DNA from: Phlebotomus papatasi | Lineage: Eukaryota; Arthropoda; Insecta; Diptera; Psychodidae | Direction of reading: 5' to 3' | Assembly (NCBI RefSeq): GCF_024763615.1 | Contig: NC_077223.1 | Span: forward strand, 65,906,627-65,970,626 | Length of the DNA: 64,000 nt | In this document: positions 1 through 10,759 of the stretch, piece by piece | How the letters are laid out: each line of letters begins with the position of its first letter | Numbering within the stretch: the stretch's first letter is position 1 | Position numbers and translations under genes: made by a program | The notes under the pieces: model-generated | The model's input: the letters and a program-made list of their open reading frames with translations, nothing else | Databases searched by the model: none | What the model was told of the DNA's origin: nothing

Positions 1-1020
1 CCCTATGATATCATTAGGGATCTGCGAAAGATCTTCCAAGCTTGCAAAAAATTGAATATGAACTATTGTATTCTCCTACTCTATCTTTTATTTATTCGAA
101 CAATGCAAATATTATATATAGATATTAGACTTCCTTGAATATTAATGGAAATTACGCAAGATTATTGCAGTTATATTTTTATGAAATATAATTTTTATGA
201 AAGGGATACTACTTTATTAGAAATAAAAGAATTTCACGATATGCTACTTTAGGTGATTTAGGACAGAAGATATGATCTTCCAGTTGCATTTGGTTTTCTG
301 TCTATAACTGCAAAACTACTTGACCAAATTTAAACATTAATATTTATATGAAAATGAAACGTCTCTATCCGCTCTATAATTTTGTAGAATATTTAAACAT
401 CATCAAACCTGCTCTAGTAGCGCTAAAATCGCTTTGAAAGTTTTGACCTTGAAATTTTGACAGTTGTAATTTTCCGATTTTTATGATTTTTGGGTATGTT
501 ATAAAACTCATTGGGACCTTCCTAACGACTACTTACTCATCAAAATCGAATAAAAAATGGCAGACATATGAATAAAAAACAAACATTTTTGTAATACAAA
601 AAAATGAAGACGAAAAGAAAAAAAAAGTAAAAGAAATCCGGCAGCAGTAAAATTTAAAGAGGAAAAGAAGGAACAGAAGAATGAGAAATTTTTCCCATTC
701 GCTATTTTTAAATAATCTGAAAGAAAAATTCGCTGATATTAAAAATATTATTTTCCTTGAAAAAGTATAATGTTTACTCGGATGACCTATGACATTACCA
801 TGAAGGTGTATCGCATGAAAGGGTTCTGACGTTCATCAGTAACTCACAAACCAAGCTTTAGCATCATTAAAACGCATTTTCAGGTCAAAGAAAAATAGCA
901 ACAAATGTTAAAAGAATCTTTCATATATAAGAAATTCATGACTATGAATGGTCACAATGACTACTTCTAATGGCCGCACAGTAAAAAGCCAGTGGCTGGT
1001 TAAGTTTCTATATGGACCCT
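1..1020. other. AT-rich unique stretch, nothing recognised
   Basis: No open frame of convincing length or composition, no tRNA-like fold and no match to other repeats in the window. The sequence is AT-rich with short poly-A and poly-T runs. It is most simply intergenic or intronic DNA. Confidence 0.5.
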
Positions 1021-1085
1021 ACTTACATGCCAAGTTTCGTCCCGATCCGCGGGAGACAGTTGGGTTCCTCCCCTTGTTAGACTAA
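1000..1085. repeat. Possible fragment of a dispersed invertebrate repeat
   Basis: A GC-richer patch contains the phrase ATGCCAAGTTTCGTCCCGAT followed by CCGCGGGAGACAG. From memory, similar wording is common in dispersed repeats of many insects, but I cannot search and there is no second copy in this window. The surrounding 1.1-1.4 kb has no supported feature. Confidence 0.25.
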
Positions 1086-3440
1086 TTTCCTCAAGAAGTT
1101 TTTGTGTGTACCAACTACCTTGAGCCTACCAATGCCCATGCCCACCTTTAGCATATAATTAATTTGTTCACTGCACTGTCGCACAATTTTCACGCGTTCT
1201 GAATAATCCAAATAATAAATGGTTACTGCTTCATAAAATAAAAAAATAAATATATATGGAAGAAGGAGAAAATCATATTTTTTTACTTCTCTGTTAATAT
1301 TTACTGTAATGCTTAATAGTTGGCTAGTGGTTGATTTTCTTGTAATGTCTTTGGGACTTAGCATTGACGGGCACTTCTCCGTCCTCCTGAGCTATGGCTA
1401 TGTGCTTGAGATTCTGAGAAAAACTCACATAACAAGTATAATGTAAAGTACATTATTATTGGTGATTATATCGTGACATGTTTTCCACATATAATACACA
1501 ATATAAAACTGCAAATGCACTAATGCCATGAAACTGATCGCATTGGAGTAAGGAGATGGGATATTAAAACATCCATCATATGAAAGTCACCAGAGTGAGA
1601 TGAAAAATATGTGAGGTGTATTATAAAAGGCAAAAAAAAAACATTGGTAGCTACTGTATAATGGAAAAAAGCCCAAAATTATAACATATAAAACACAGGT
1701 GAAACAGGTAATTTTCCATCTTGATATGTTATTATTATTGTGGTTCTTATTTCGGATTTCCCTCTTCTTGTACATGGCTGGCCTTTTGATATTATGGTAA
1801 CTTCTTGGACATGATTGGGTGACTATAGTGACTATTAAATTTGGAAATAAATGCAATGTCGGTTGTTTTTTGCAAGAAATTTCAAATTCAAATTTTTAAC
1901 GGTTTCTTCGTGCTAATTTCTCCGTGTGTAATTGCTTGAATAATTTCGAGAGCATTATAAATAATTTTAATTTGTGAGTATTTCAAAAAAAAAACAGCGG
2001 AAAATTTGCAGTATATTTCAATTGGACATCCCCCCAGGATTGTCCATGTTCTGCCCTTTTTGAATATGGGAAGCATAAGAAGTGGCAGAAATGTAATTGA
2101 TCAGCGTGGAATGACTTGGAAGAATCCAAGTACATTGAGTAACGTCTTCAGGCTCTTCGATAGTCGATCTATGAAATTTTAATTATTGCTTTTTCATTCG
2201 AAATAAAAAAAAAAGAATGTTGGAAGCCGAAGCGAAAACTAAAGAGATTGAAGGGTGAAAAGAGAGAAAATATCCAAGTAAATGGTGAAACAATACCCAC
2301 TTTCTGATATCCAGAAGAATTGCAACAATTTTCCGTCAATTCTTCGCAACTAATATGCATGAAAATTCACCATTGAAAACATTTTCGCGATAATAATCTT
2401 CTTGTTTTTGTACCAAGTTTTGTGTTATAACTTGGCTGTTTGTGATTTTTTTTGCTGCCCTCGCACCTCTTTCTCTTCATCAAAAACCTAGCCAAGGTAT
2501 GTTGCCGTGGCTCTTTTTTTTTAGTTAAGTTAAGTTAAAGCCTCTCTCCGTTTCACCCTCTTCCGATTTAATATAGTCTTGGCAGGTATTATAAATTTAT
2601 TCGAATGCAATACAAGCGGAAAAGAAATAACACATTGTTACACCATGTTTTACAACATTCTTTACTTGCTATTTTACTCCTATTACATGGTAATTTGCAA
2701 TTTTAAGAGAATATCTCTCCGCATTAATGTACATATTTTAACTGGATGTCCCTATTTTCTTTCTCACCTGGTTTTATTCTTCTTCTTCTTCTTCTTCTTC
2801 GTATTCCTTCCCCTCTCTCATTTACCCATAAAGATACTCCCCAAGAGTCACGTGCAATTAATTTCTTTTTTATATCCCTCCGCTACAATGTTTTACTCCT
2901 CATCGTCTTATGAGGCATAATTTTAAATTTGCATTAACATGTGTTTTTCTCTCATTTTTCACACTCTCAATCAACTTGCATCTCAGGTGAACCAATGTCC
3001 CCCACCCTACAAACCTCATATCATTTTCTCACCTGACCGAGCACAATATTTACTCCTGACTACCACGGTAGAAATTTGTAATTTGCGACGGGCAATAATC
3101 GTCAATATTGTGTGACTCGATGGCATTTCACCTGTGATCCCGATAGGAGAAAATTAGCAAATCGTGAAATTTAATTATATATATTTTGTCCAATTTGGTA
3201 TCATCCATAAGTTATTTATTTTTTGGGGGGCTTTCGTGTAGGAAATATTCCAAAATTTTGGGGTGATCAAGAATGAAACGATACTCACTGACCATTTAAC
3301 ATTACGGTAATTTTTTATGCAAATACTAAAACTATTCTAATTTACATGTACAATTTAGATTGATCGATTAGAGTTCTGATGTCAGGGGAATTACAATCAT
3401 TGTATCTAATTTTAAATTACTCTCATTTATTAAAAATACA
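1086..3440. other. AT-rich unique stretch with a short TTC microsatellite
   Basis: No gene is supported. A (TTC)n run lies near 2778-2800, and a short AGTTAAGTTAAGTTAAAG tandem near 2523-2540. The few open frames here (60-113 codons) are poly-F or poly-N/I rich and follow base composition, not coding constraint. Confidence 0.5.
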
Positions 3441-3450
3441 AACATGGTTA

Positions 3451-3480
3451 GGGGAGTATGGGGCTGTTTGCGTAAGTTAT
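3451..3480 (+). repeat. Solitary GGGG-type element end
   Basis: TA followed by GGGGAGTATGGGGCTGTTTG has the form of the left end of the TA-GGGG MITE group described in the findings. I could not find the matching right end, so the element is probably truncated, perhaps by the insertion at 3615. Confidence 0.35.
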
Positions 3481-3614
3481 GTGGAAAATAATGTGGTATC
3501 AAGTCATTTTGATTCAAAATTTATCAAATTTATAAAATTTACACTGTGACCATACGATCTTATTAGAGACTAAACCAAGACTTCTCGAATCCGAAAACTT
3601 TTTTACGTACATTA

Positions 3615-3973
3615 AAAGAAAGTGCCCGTGCTTCGTACGATCCTAAGATTCGTATTTAGGTGCATTTGTATTACGTTATATCTGCGTGATAATGTCTTTT
3701 TATAGATATTCATATCTTTTCACCGCACCGGGCAGAACTCAAACTCACAAGACTGTCTGAGTCAATGTGAGTCAAGCCGGGGATCTATCCGCCCAAGAAC
3801 CAACGATCTTGTATATTGCGCCACTGAGATCCCCAGCGTCGTAATGATTATATTTTTTCTTTGTTTCTGAATAAACGTGACTCTCCAATATATTTTAAAA
3901 ACTGAGCAATTTTACCTGGTTTTTAAAATACATTACAAAACTTGGGATCGTACGAAGCATGATCACTTTCCCC
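3615..3973. mobile_element. GGGG-ended inverted-repeat element, copy D1, split by a SINE
   Basis: The ends form an inverted repeat: left AAAGTGCCCGTGCTTCGTAC and right GTACGAAGCATGATCACTTT followed by CCCC and TA. A second copy (37593-38670) shares the inner sequence ending in TTTTTAAAATACATT. Relative to that copy, D1 carries about 190 extra bases at 3651-3840, where a tRNA-like SINE lies. No transposase frame is present, so this is a non-autonomous element. Confidence 0.7.
3657..3838 (-). mobile_element. tRNA-derived SINE inserted in D1
   Basis: Read on the minus strand, the head GGGATCTCAGTGGCGCAA resembles a pol III A box. It is followed about 35 bases later by GGATAGATCCCC and further on by GAGTTTGAGTTC, both B-box-like. 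Candidate target duplications TCGTATT (3650-3656) and TCGTAAT (3839-3845) flank it. The second D copy lacks this segment, which supports a real insertion. The head is too degenerate to name the parent tRNA. Confidence 0.5.
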
Positions 3974-4039
3974 TACTTTAGTTTTGTAGTACAAATATGG
4001 AATTGTCAATCTAATGCCCTGCGAATTTAAGAGTACTGA

Positions 4040-4125
4040 AACGCATAGCTTCTGGTAACCAACTGGGGATTCGAACCTGGTACACTTTGATCATTAGATT
4101 AAGCACATGAGGGATTATGTGGGAA
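4040..4125 (-). mobile_element. Degraded tRNA-like SINE head
   Basis: On the minus strand, an exact B-box word GGTTCGAATCC (4067-4077) sits downstream of GCTTAATCTAATGATCA, a weak A-box candidate. There is no cloverleaf with a paired acceptor stem, so this is not a functional tRNA gene. It is more likely the 5' head of an old SINE whose body is no longer recognisable. Confidence 0.4.
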
Positions 4126-4167
4126 AAGAAGACAAAGAAAACATAATATTTTCTCTAAATTTTTTTC

Positions 4168-4647
4168 AGCATATTAAAAAAAAATTATTCAAACTCTTGC
4201 ATATAAAAGTACAATAGCTAAACTATGAAAAAATTCTAAAATTTTCATTTAAAAATTTTAAAAATTCAACCATTGAGATTTAGTTTATGGAATTCTTTTT
4301 TGAAAACGACACGTGGTGTAAAATACGTCAAAAATGGTATTTCTTTGTATGAAAATTCTCCCAAAAATTCATATATCATTTTTTTCAAAAGTTCTTCGTT
4401 CAAGGACTAGTTTAACTCATCAGCTAACAGAAAATACTGAGTTTTTGGATTCGGATGATCCAATACCGTGAAATGTTGTCCACCAAAATGGTTCTTTTTC
4501 TCATCAAGGTTTAAAAAATCAAGTCACAGAAGCTGAATTTTTAAAGCTTTGAAGTAAAAGTACAAGAAAATATAGTTTAAATGTTGTACTTTTATATGTT
4601 AAAGAGCTTGAATTAAATAAATTTTTCGTTATGTTCGTTATGTTGAA
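4168..4647. repeat. Foldback repeat, about 480 bp
   Basis: The left arm (around 4186-4230, containing CATATAAAAGTACAA) reappears inverted at 4583-4612 (TTGTACTTTTATATG). The flanking words ATTCAAACTCT and AGAGCTTGAAT also pair. It ends about 18 bp before the next foldback (4666). There are no other copies in the window and no coding capacity. Confidence 0.55.
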
Positions 4648-4665
4648 AAGCTTAGAAAAAACATA

Positions 4666-4882
4666 CGGGAAAGCCCGCTACTTTCGCATGACTCAAGCTT
4701 CGAACAACTCAGTCTTTCCTCTATGTTCCTAATGGGTTTGACCCATGGCTCTTTTCAGGAAATGCGAAGCATCGAACTAGCTATTAAAATGTAAAATTAT
4801 AATTGGTCAAATTTATTACAAACATATTGAAAAGAAAGAGTTGTTCGAAGCTTGAGTCGTTCAAAGGTAGGATGCTTTTCCC
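4666..4882. mobile_element. Hairpin MITE, family F, copy 1
   Basis: A 217-bp element flanked by TA. Its arms pair as GAAGCTTGAGTCG with CGACTCAAGCTTC-like sequence, and the inner words TTCGAACAACTC and GAGTTGTTCGAA are inverted copies. Related copies lie at 10308, 32915 and 35501. It has no coding capacity. The terminal C/GGGAAAG and CTTTTCCC put it in the TA-GGGG group. Confidence 0.8.
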
Positions 4883-5140
4883 TATGCTGTTTTTTGTTTA
4901 TTTTGACCCACGTAACTCTTTAAATGAATGAGGATAATATGAAAAAGCTGATTGTTTTGCATGTAATTTTCATTTCTCTAGAAAACTGTCTCCTTCCAAA
5001 AAGCTTTAGTATTTTTTTTAAGTTCAAATCATTGGGAAATAGTGTTTAGTATTTTTCTTATAGGAGTAGGCTTTCAGGCTTCGTACACACTCTGGCTTAG
5101 AACAAAATCATATTCTACCCATATTTATTTAACGAATATA

Positions 5141-5370
5141 GGGTCGGAGGAACGTCTGTTCGACAGGGAACCCCTTTTGACACTTTTGTCAAAATATTGA
5201 AAATTATTTAATGTATTTAGTAAAATATAAGTAATATAACGTTTTTTTCTGTAATATACCTTTTACTATAAACAGAGATGTTCAAATTTCATATTCTAAA
5301 TGGTACAGAGTAGAGTGTCACTAGGGGTGGACACGAGTTCTTAAAGTGTCAATAGACGTTCCTTTCACCC
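5141..5370. mobile_element. MITE C nested in family A element
   Basis: The terminal inverted repeat begins GGGTCGGAGGAACGTCTG and ends CAATAGACGTTCCTTTCACCC. TA is duplicated at 5139-5140 and 5371-5372, and copy A2 (23.6 kb) gives the empty site. The 230-bp interior is non-coding, and this is the only copy seen here. Confidence 0.8.
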
Positions 5371-5433
5371 TAACCTATTTTTTCAGGAAATGTGTGACTT
5401 GAGACTGGCTACAAAGACATATTGCATTAGATA

Positions 5434-5645
5434 GGGGAAATTGGGGCACCTTCAAACACGGAGTAGCACAAAACACTGTGATTTTTTAATCAGATATTCG
5501 ACTTCTAAGGACAAGACCTATAGGAATTTATAGGCACTATAGGGATGCTTGTCTACTGAAGAAATGGTTGAGATAGTCCAAGTAGTTAAGAAATAAAAAT
5601 TAGTGTTAGGTGCTACCCCGTGTTTGGTGGTGCCCCAGTTTCCCC
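5434..5645. mobile_element. MITE B, copy 1, nested in family A element
   Basis: The ends are GGGGAAATTGGGGCACC and GGTGCCCCAGTTTCCCC, nearly perfect inverse copies, followed inward by AAACACGG/CCGTGTTT. TA is duplicated at 5432-5433 and 5646-5647. The word AGATAAGTCAGAT in copy A2 is the empty site. A second, truncated B copy lies at 20262. Confidence 0.88.
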
Positions 5646-5729
5646 TAAGTCAGATACAATAAAGGAATATGAGAAAAAATCGAAATGTTAGAAGCCAGAC
5701 TGTGTGCGAAGCCTGAAAGCCTTCCCTTA

Positions 5730-6560
5730 CAGCAAGCTTTGAGATAAAGCCTAATATAAACTTAAACTTTACCAAATAAGTAAATATAGCAAAAGTAAAC
5801 AATCACAAATTTTGGATTCTTTCCGAGTCCCATTAATTTTAGCTTCACCAAATTATTTTAGTTAGCTTTTTCTTCAGAAAATATTACCCTATAAATTAAA
5901 AATTGCTGATATTTCAATATTTTAGAAGGATAAGATATTCCATTTTAGTGATAGGTTATCCCAGATGTTTAATTATGGGAGGATCTTATTGGGTCTTGCC
6001 CCTACGATAAACATCATACACAGGAATTACGCAGCTTTTATGACTATTTTTAACATTATTTTATATTTCAATTCCCCGCTTAATATTTTCATTGCATAAT
6101 TTCTTCTTCTGATATTATTTCATTTTTAAATACCTACCCTAAAAATTCGTCTTATGTAGCCCCCCTTTCCCCTTATATAAATAATAAACTTCCAGCCCAA
6201 TTTTAATTTTCTAAAGCAAACACTTCAAAAAAAAACTGATAAGAGTTCAATCAATTATTGACAATAAAATAACAAAAAAAAACATTTATATCATATGATA
6301 AGAATTCTTGCACACGAACAAATATTTCTTAGATAAGAAATGGAATTTTCCAGAAAAAGAGGTATTAGTGATTTTGGGAAAATTCGTGGTAATTTTGGGT
6401 TGATTCGAGGAAATTGAAACTTGAGACAGAGCCCCATTGGAGTCCATTGGGGAGTACATAATATTAAGAGTGAGAAAATTAGTCTGAAAATTAGGGAAAA
6501 TAGAACGAATAATATGCAAATAGTGTAAACTCTCTGATTAATTATTAATTATTCAGTTGG
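5730..6560. other. AT-rich stretch with one solitary MITE end
   Basis: No gene is seen. The words TATGTAGCCCCCCTTT and CCCCTTA near 6154-6176 look like the right end of an element related to the one at 36114-36291 (which ends AATGTAGCCCCACCTCCCCC TA). I could not identify the left end. Confidence 0.4.
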
Positions 6561-7020
6561 CCAATTACTGAAATATCCATCCACCAGCGCTGATACACAG
6601 TTGGCGAAATTAATTTAAATTTTATTGCAAATTAATTAAATTCAATCGGAATAATACGCTTGGTGGATAGTGTCAACATGACACCCTCCATGGGGATAAT
6701 TGGAATTGTTTGCCGGGAACACGCAGATAGACTAACCTCTTCTGCCATAGAAGCCACGGGGGACTCTTTCACTCTTTTTCCAATGGGTCAAAAGTGCACT
6801 TCTTTGGCGCTGACCTTTTGCACCACATTCGAGGTTTCGATGTCTTAGAGTTACAGTGTAAATTTAACAGCAATTGCCAAATGGATGAGAAAGGATATGG
6901 ATTTCTCACCCATTGAATAACATAGAGATGGAGAATAGAAAATTCGATCGATATTGTAACATTGTTAATTATGTATACGTCATCGACCTGCGCGCCTTTG
7001 GTTGTAGCGCCTAATATCAT
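6561..7020. other. GC-balanced unique stretch
   Basis: This block stands out from the AT-rich surroundings by higher complexity and matches no repeat here. Overlapping frames exist on both strands (62 codons plus at 6660-6848, 83 codons minus at 6769-7020), and neither resembles a known family. A conserved non-coding element or an unrecognised exon are both possible. Confidence 0.3.
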
Positions 7021-7356
7021 AACAAGAAATTCTATTCATTCCCCCAGTGACTAATGGGAATTATTGAAATTTCAGAGAGATAAATGTATGCACTACTCGT
7101 GCATATAGAAGTATTTCATAGTGCATCATTTTGAATTTAAATCAGTAAATCTGAAAAGATACAAGTGAATTCCACGCATTTTATCTGCGAAAAGGGGAAG
7201 TTTTCTCCTTAGGACTGAAAGAAAACACGTGTAACAGACAAACTTCTTAAGGGGAAGTTAATGTTAAAAAATTCCAATGAGAAACGCAGAAGAAGCTGCG
7301 CAAAGTATTACATCTGTATTACGTCTGGGATGCTTTTTATCTCTGCTTTTGTAATA

Positions 7357-7590
7357 CAGTAGACATTCTCTCAAATGGACATTTGGGGCGAAATGTCATC
7401 CGATTTATCGATAAATTTGGGCGTCAAAGCCTTTGTAAATTACACAAAAAGTGCTCAATTATAAAGGATCACCATAAAATAGGAAGAACTACAGCGAATT
7501 TGAGCGAATTAGCTTCATAATTAAACGTGAAAATTGTCAACAAAATTTTTCGCCCGATTGAAAAAGAGCCGATTGAGCGAGAGTCTACTG
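7357..7590 (+). mobile_element. pogo/Tigger-like MITE, family P, copy 1
   Basis: A 234-bp element starting CAGTAGAC and ending GAGAGTCTACTG, flanked by TA on both sides. The CAGT start and TA duplication fit non-autonomous members of the Tc1/mariner-pogo group. That classification is an inference because no transposase is present. Copies occur at 10435, 26836, 55738 (inverted) and, more divergent, 56050. Confidence 0.85.
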
Positions 7591-8178
7591 TACTACGATT
7601 ATGTCAACCATTTCCAATTGTTCTCATATTAACAGCGAGCGTTTAAGTTTTGAACATCTTTGATTCCGAAACGATCAAATGTCGAAAGTTGATCGACGGA
7701 CTGATAGACCGTAGTTTTGGTATAATTCCTGTTTGGTAAGATACTAATGTTTAATACTTTTTACGAAAAGAGATTTTTGGTCTGCAAAATATTCCGGTAG
7801 CAAACTAATGTCATGAATTTATTTAGGATATGTATTTCTTTAATCCATAAAAGATTAGACGTTCACCAATGATCCGTTTGTACATAAAGGGTTAAGATAT
7901 CTCTTTATGGACTCCAAAGTTGGCTAAAGCTCCAAATAAATTCTAGCTGATCCTTGAGAATATTTAACCAAGAAAGTTCAACGATAGAGGATCAACCTAA
8001 ACTATCATATACAATCAGTAATTAGAAGTTCATTGAACAGATTTCCTCTATTTGATTTATTACAGGAAAATTTAACGAATTAAATATTCTTGAGGTTCTG
8101 ATTGAATCTATTTGGTACTTGATACGAGCTTCAAACTTAAAGTTTAGCCATATAGCTTAACTTGCCTCATTTCTTATA

Positions 8179-8394
8179 GGGGAATGTTGGTATGGTTCGC
8201 ACAGAGTGAACCTTCAAACAACGCAAATTTTCTCTTTGTTAGCAAAGAGCTAGTTCGTCATTTCTTAATCATAAGATAGATCATTATTAAGCTCATGAAA
8301 CGAGATGAGAAATGGTAGGTTAGCTCTTTGCAAACAAAGAGAAAATTCACATAGTTTGAAGGTTCACTCTGTGCGAACCATGCCTACATTCCCC
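8179..8394 (+). mobile_element. Hairpin MITE, family G, copy 1
   Basis: A 216-bp palindromic element flanked by TA. The ends are GGGGAATGTTGGTATGGTTC and GAACCATGCCTACATTCCCC. The second pairing GCAAAGAGCTAG/TAGCTCTTTGC makes almost the whole element self-complementary. Other copies are at 24350, 25202 and 63876, with a doubtful one at 62979. Confidence 0.88.
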
Positions 8395-9069
8395 TAAGTC
8401 AAGAATTTTTGAAAAACTTTGAATTAGGATTGGATTGTTATAAATAGAATAGAACTAATTTAATTTGTTGTTATTTAGGATTTTATAATCTTTGGGAACA
8501 GAGAACTGAACTTGTAGTCTGAAGATCGCTTAAATTAGTTAGAGTACACTTTACATAACCTTGAAATAGTTTATTATCGCGAACAAATTGATCATATTGA
8601 TTTGAGTGATTATGAGTGATGTGAAGAGGATAAGTCAAAAACAAGCTATCGTTTTCACGAGGGTTACAAGTGAATGATGGGTTAACGAAAAGAAATGGAA
8701 TTTCCTAAGTTCTTTTTTAACATGGCATTCGATAAAGTTGTACGGAACTCTGAAGTTAGCTTGAAGGAGTAATATGCAACAATTTTATGTCATTTGTAGG
8801 ATATGATACCTATTATGAGAAAAAAACTTCCAGAGTCGAGAAATTTTAGCATCCAGGCTAAAGAACTTCCAGGGCAAAAAAGGCTTGGTTTGACCATTAC
8901 AATTGATAGTAACACCTCAACAAAAGTTAACTCATGGCTGTTCAGAGCCAACAAAACCTGCTTCAATACATCAAGCAATATATCAAGAATACTCTGGTCT
9001 AGATATGTACTTAAACGTAAAGACAAAGACCTATTGCACAGGACTATGATTAGGACTATGACTACTATA
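8395..9069. other. Unique stretch, nothing recognised
   Basis: Frames of about 100 codons overlap on both strands at 8790-9120, which argues against either being a gene. Neither resembles a known protein and there is no repeat match. Confidence 0.35.
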
Positions 9070-9418
9070 GGGGAATTCTGTAATTTTCGTGGCATTGTCA
9101 CGCATGAGTTCGAAACTTGACAATGCCATTCGAGCTTTTTTTGTCATATCATATGAGTTCGAAAATGCAATTCATTGATTTTTTAATTAAATCCCTTTAC
9201 TTGATGATTTCATGAAAATACAGTACGTCTTGGTTGATTTGTTTAACAACATTCTTTGTCATTTGAATTGCCAGAAATCTCAAATATGTGACTTCTGACA
9301 ATGCCACGTGAGCTGAAATGGCAATGTCACGGCTACAGAATCGCATTTTAGAAAAAGCTCTCCTATGATTCGAAACCAATTTGTCATATGGCATAGCCAG
9401 AGCGTTACAGAATTCCCC
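9070..9418. mobile_element. 349-bp MITE, family I, copy 1
   Basis: It starts GGGGAATTCTGTAA and ends TTACAGAATTCCCC. TA precedes it; the base pair after the right end is GT, so one side of the duplication has mutated. The copy at 38962-39310 has the same length and looks roughly 93-95% identical by eye. A minus-strand open frame (9197-9394) recurs in both copies but is simply part of the repeat. Confidence 0.88.
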
Positions 9419-9540
9419 GTCATTTTTAAAATATTCGTCTGAAACATAGATCCTCAGAAACCAATATTGTGAACTCTTAATCGCGTTTAAAAAGCGAATT
9501 CTACGACAGATTTTCTATTATTAACTCAGTGATTTGAGGA

Positions 9541-9796
9541 GATGATGCCGATCTAGCCTCTGACGGTCCGAAAGAGAAGAGATCCGTATGTGGAAGAATC
9601 AATCAGTGGAGTTTTCGGAAAGAAGATCCCTTTTTTGTACGCGAAAACACAATTTTTTGGTTCGAAGCTCTACAAATTCCGTGTCCAGGCGGATTTTCCC
9701 TCCAAAAATCACACTGCAGCAGAATGGCAATTTTCCTCGCCAAGTCGAGATCAACACTTTAGTTGTACCGCTGGTTGAGTAAGTAAGTAAATAAGG
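9541..9796 (+). mobile_element. Possible retrotransposon 3' end with TAAG tail
   Basis: A GC-balanced 230-bp segment ends in GTTGAGTAAGTAAGTAAATAAGG, a short tandem tail of the kind found at non-LTR retrotransposon 3' ends. Two overlapping plus frames (9588-9782 and 9590-9778) stop just before the tail. I do not recognise the product, so this rests on the tail alone. Confidence 0.28.
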
Positions 9797-10307
9797 AAAC
9801 CAAGGAAAATTTGACTCATTCAAATATGCAGATAAACGGAAAAATGGATGTAGTATGTTTCCAACGAAAGCCCCAACTTGTGTATTAGCTCGTACAGTTT
9901 TTAGTTAAGTTTTCTAAAATATTTAGTAAAACTATAATATTTTTGTTATTTTTAATTATAAGGTAATTGTACGCGTTTTTAAATTATTATGTTACAGGGG
10001 GCGTGTTCTTTTGTTTGTATGGGAAGAAGATACGTCAGAATCTCCCACTTTATGATAATTTGATACCTTGTTGGAACATATGTTTATTAGAAAAAGTATA
10101 CTGAAAATAAAGTCAATTAATTTGTACATATTACACGCGAAGGACGCGTGATCTAACATTATTTTAGAGCGCAGCTTATTTAAGAAATCGTAATGTCCTT
10201 GCAAAACGTTAAAAGATGTAGAACAAAAAAAAGAATTGTTAAAATATTTTTTCAGATTTTTTAACCTCTTATAAATCGAATTAAAAAAGTGAAAGAGAAA
10301 AATTTTA

Positions 10308-10759
10308 GGAGAAAACGCACTGTCTTCGGACGACTTAGGCTTCTGACAACTCAATTTATTTTCTAATTCTTAATGGATTTGGTCCATGGTTCTTTTCATA
10401 AAATTTGAGGCACTGAACTAGCTATTAAATTATACAGTAGACTCTCTTTTAATTGGGCATTTGGGGCGAAATGTCATCCGGTTTATCGATAGATTTCGGC
10501 GTCAAAGCCTTTGTAAATTCCACAAAAAGCGCTCAATTATAAAGGATCACGATAAAATAGGAAGAACTACAGCGAATTTGAGCAAATTTGCTTCATAATT
10601 AAACGTGAAAATTGTCAACAAAATTTTCCGCCCGATTGAAAAAGAGCCGATTGAGTGAGAGTCTACTGTATTATTATATTGAATCAAAATTATTAAAAAC
10701 GTTTTGGAAAGAATGAGTTGTTCGAAGCTTCACTAGTCCGTAGGTAGCGTGCTTTCCCC
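10308..10759. mobile_element. Hairpin MITE, family F, copy 2, split by a pogo-like MITE
   Basis: The left part reads GAGAAAACGCACTGTCTTCG and runs through CTAGCTATTAAATTATA as in copy 1. It resumes after 10670 with GAATGAGTTGTTCGAAGCTT and ends GCTTTCCCC. The interruption is exactly the pogo-like MITE at 10435-10668, so the host copy predates it. Confidence 0.82.
10435..10668 (+). mobile_element. pogo/Tigger-like MITE, family P, copy 2, nested in F2
   Basis: Same length (234 bp) and same ends (CAGTAGACTCTC, GAGAGTCTACTG) as copy 1, with a very similar interior (TTGGGGCGAAATGTCATCCG). It sits at a TA within the F2 hairpin, giving TA on both sides. Copy F1 at 4.7 kb serves as the uninterrupted comparison. 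Confidence 0.88.

Larger units (their letters stand above)
5061..5729. mobile_element. Inverted-repeat MITE, family A, copy 1, carrying two other MITEs
   Basis: The outer ends are AGGCTTTCAGGCTTCGTACA and its near-exact inverse TGTGCGAAGCCTGAAAGCCT. A single uninterrupted copy of about 195 bp lies at 23561-23756. Aligning the two shows two extra blocks in this copy, at 5141-5370 and 5434-5645, each bounded by TA. The host element is therefore older than both passengers. Confidence 0.85.

Noticed and set aside
2579..2920. 113-codon plus frame with poly-phenylalanine
   Set aside because: Driven by a TTC microsatellite and T-rich sequence.
9197..9394. 65-codon minus frame that recurs at 39040-39285
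   Set aside because: Both lie inside copies of the 349-bp MITE. The recurrence reflects the repeat, and there is no start, domain or codon pattern that favours protein.
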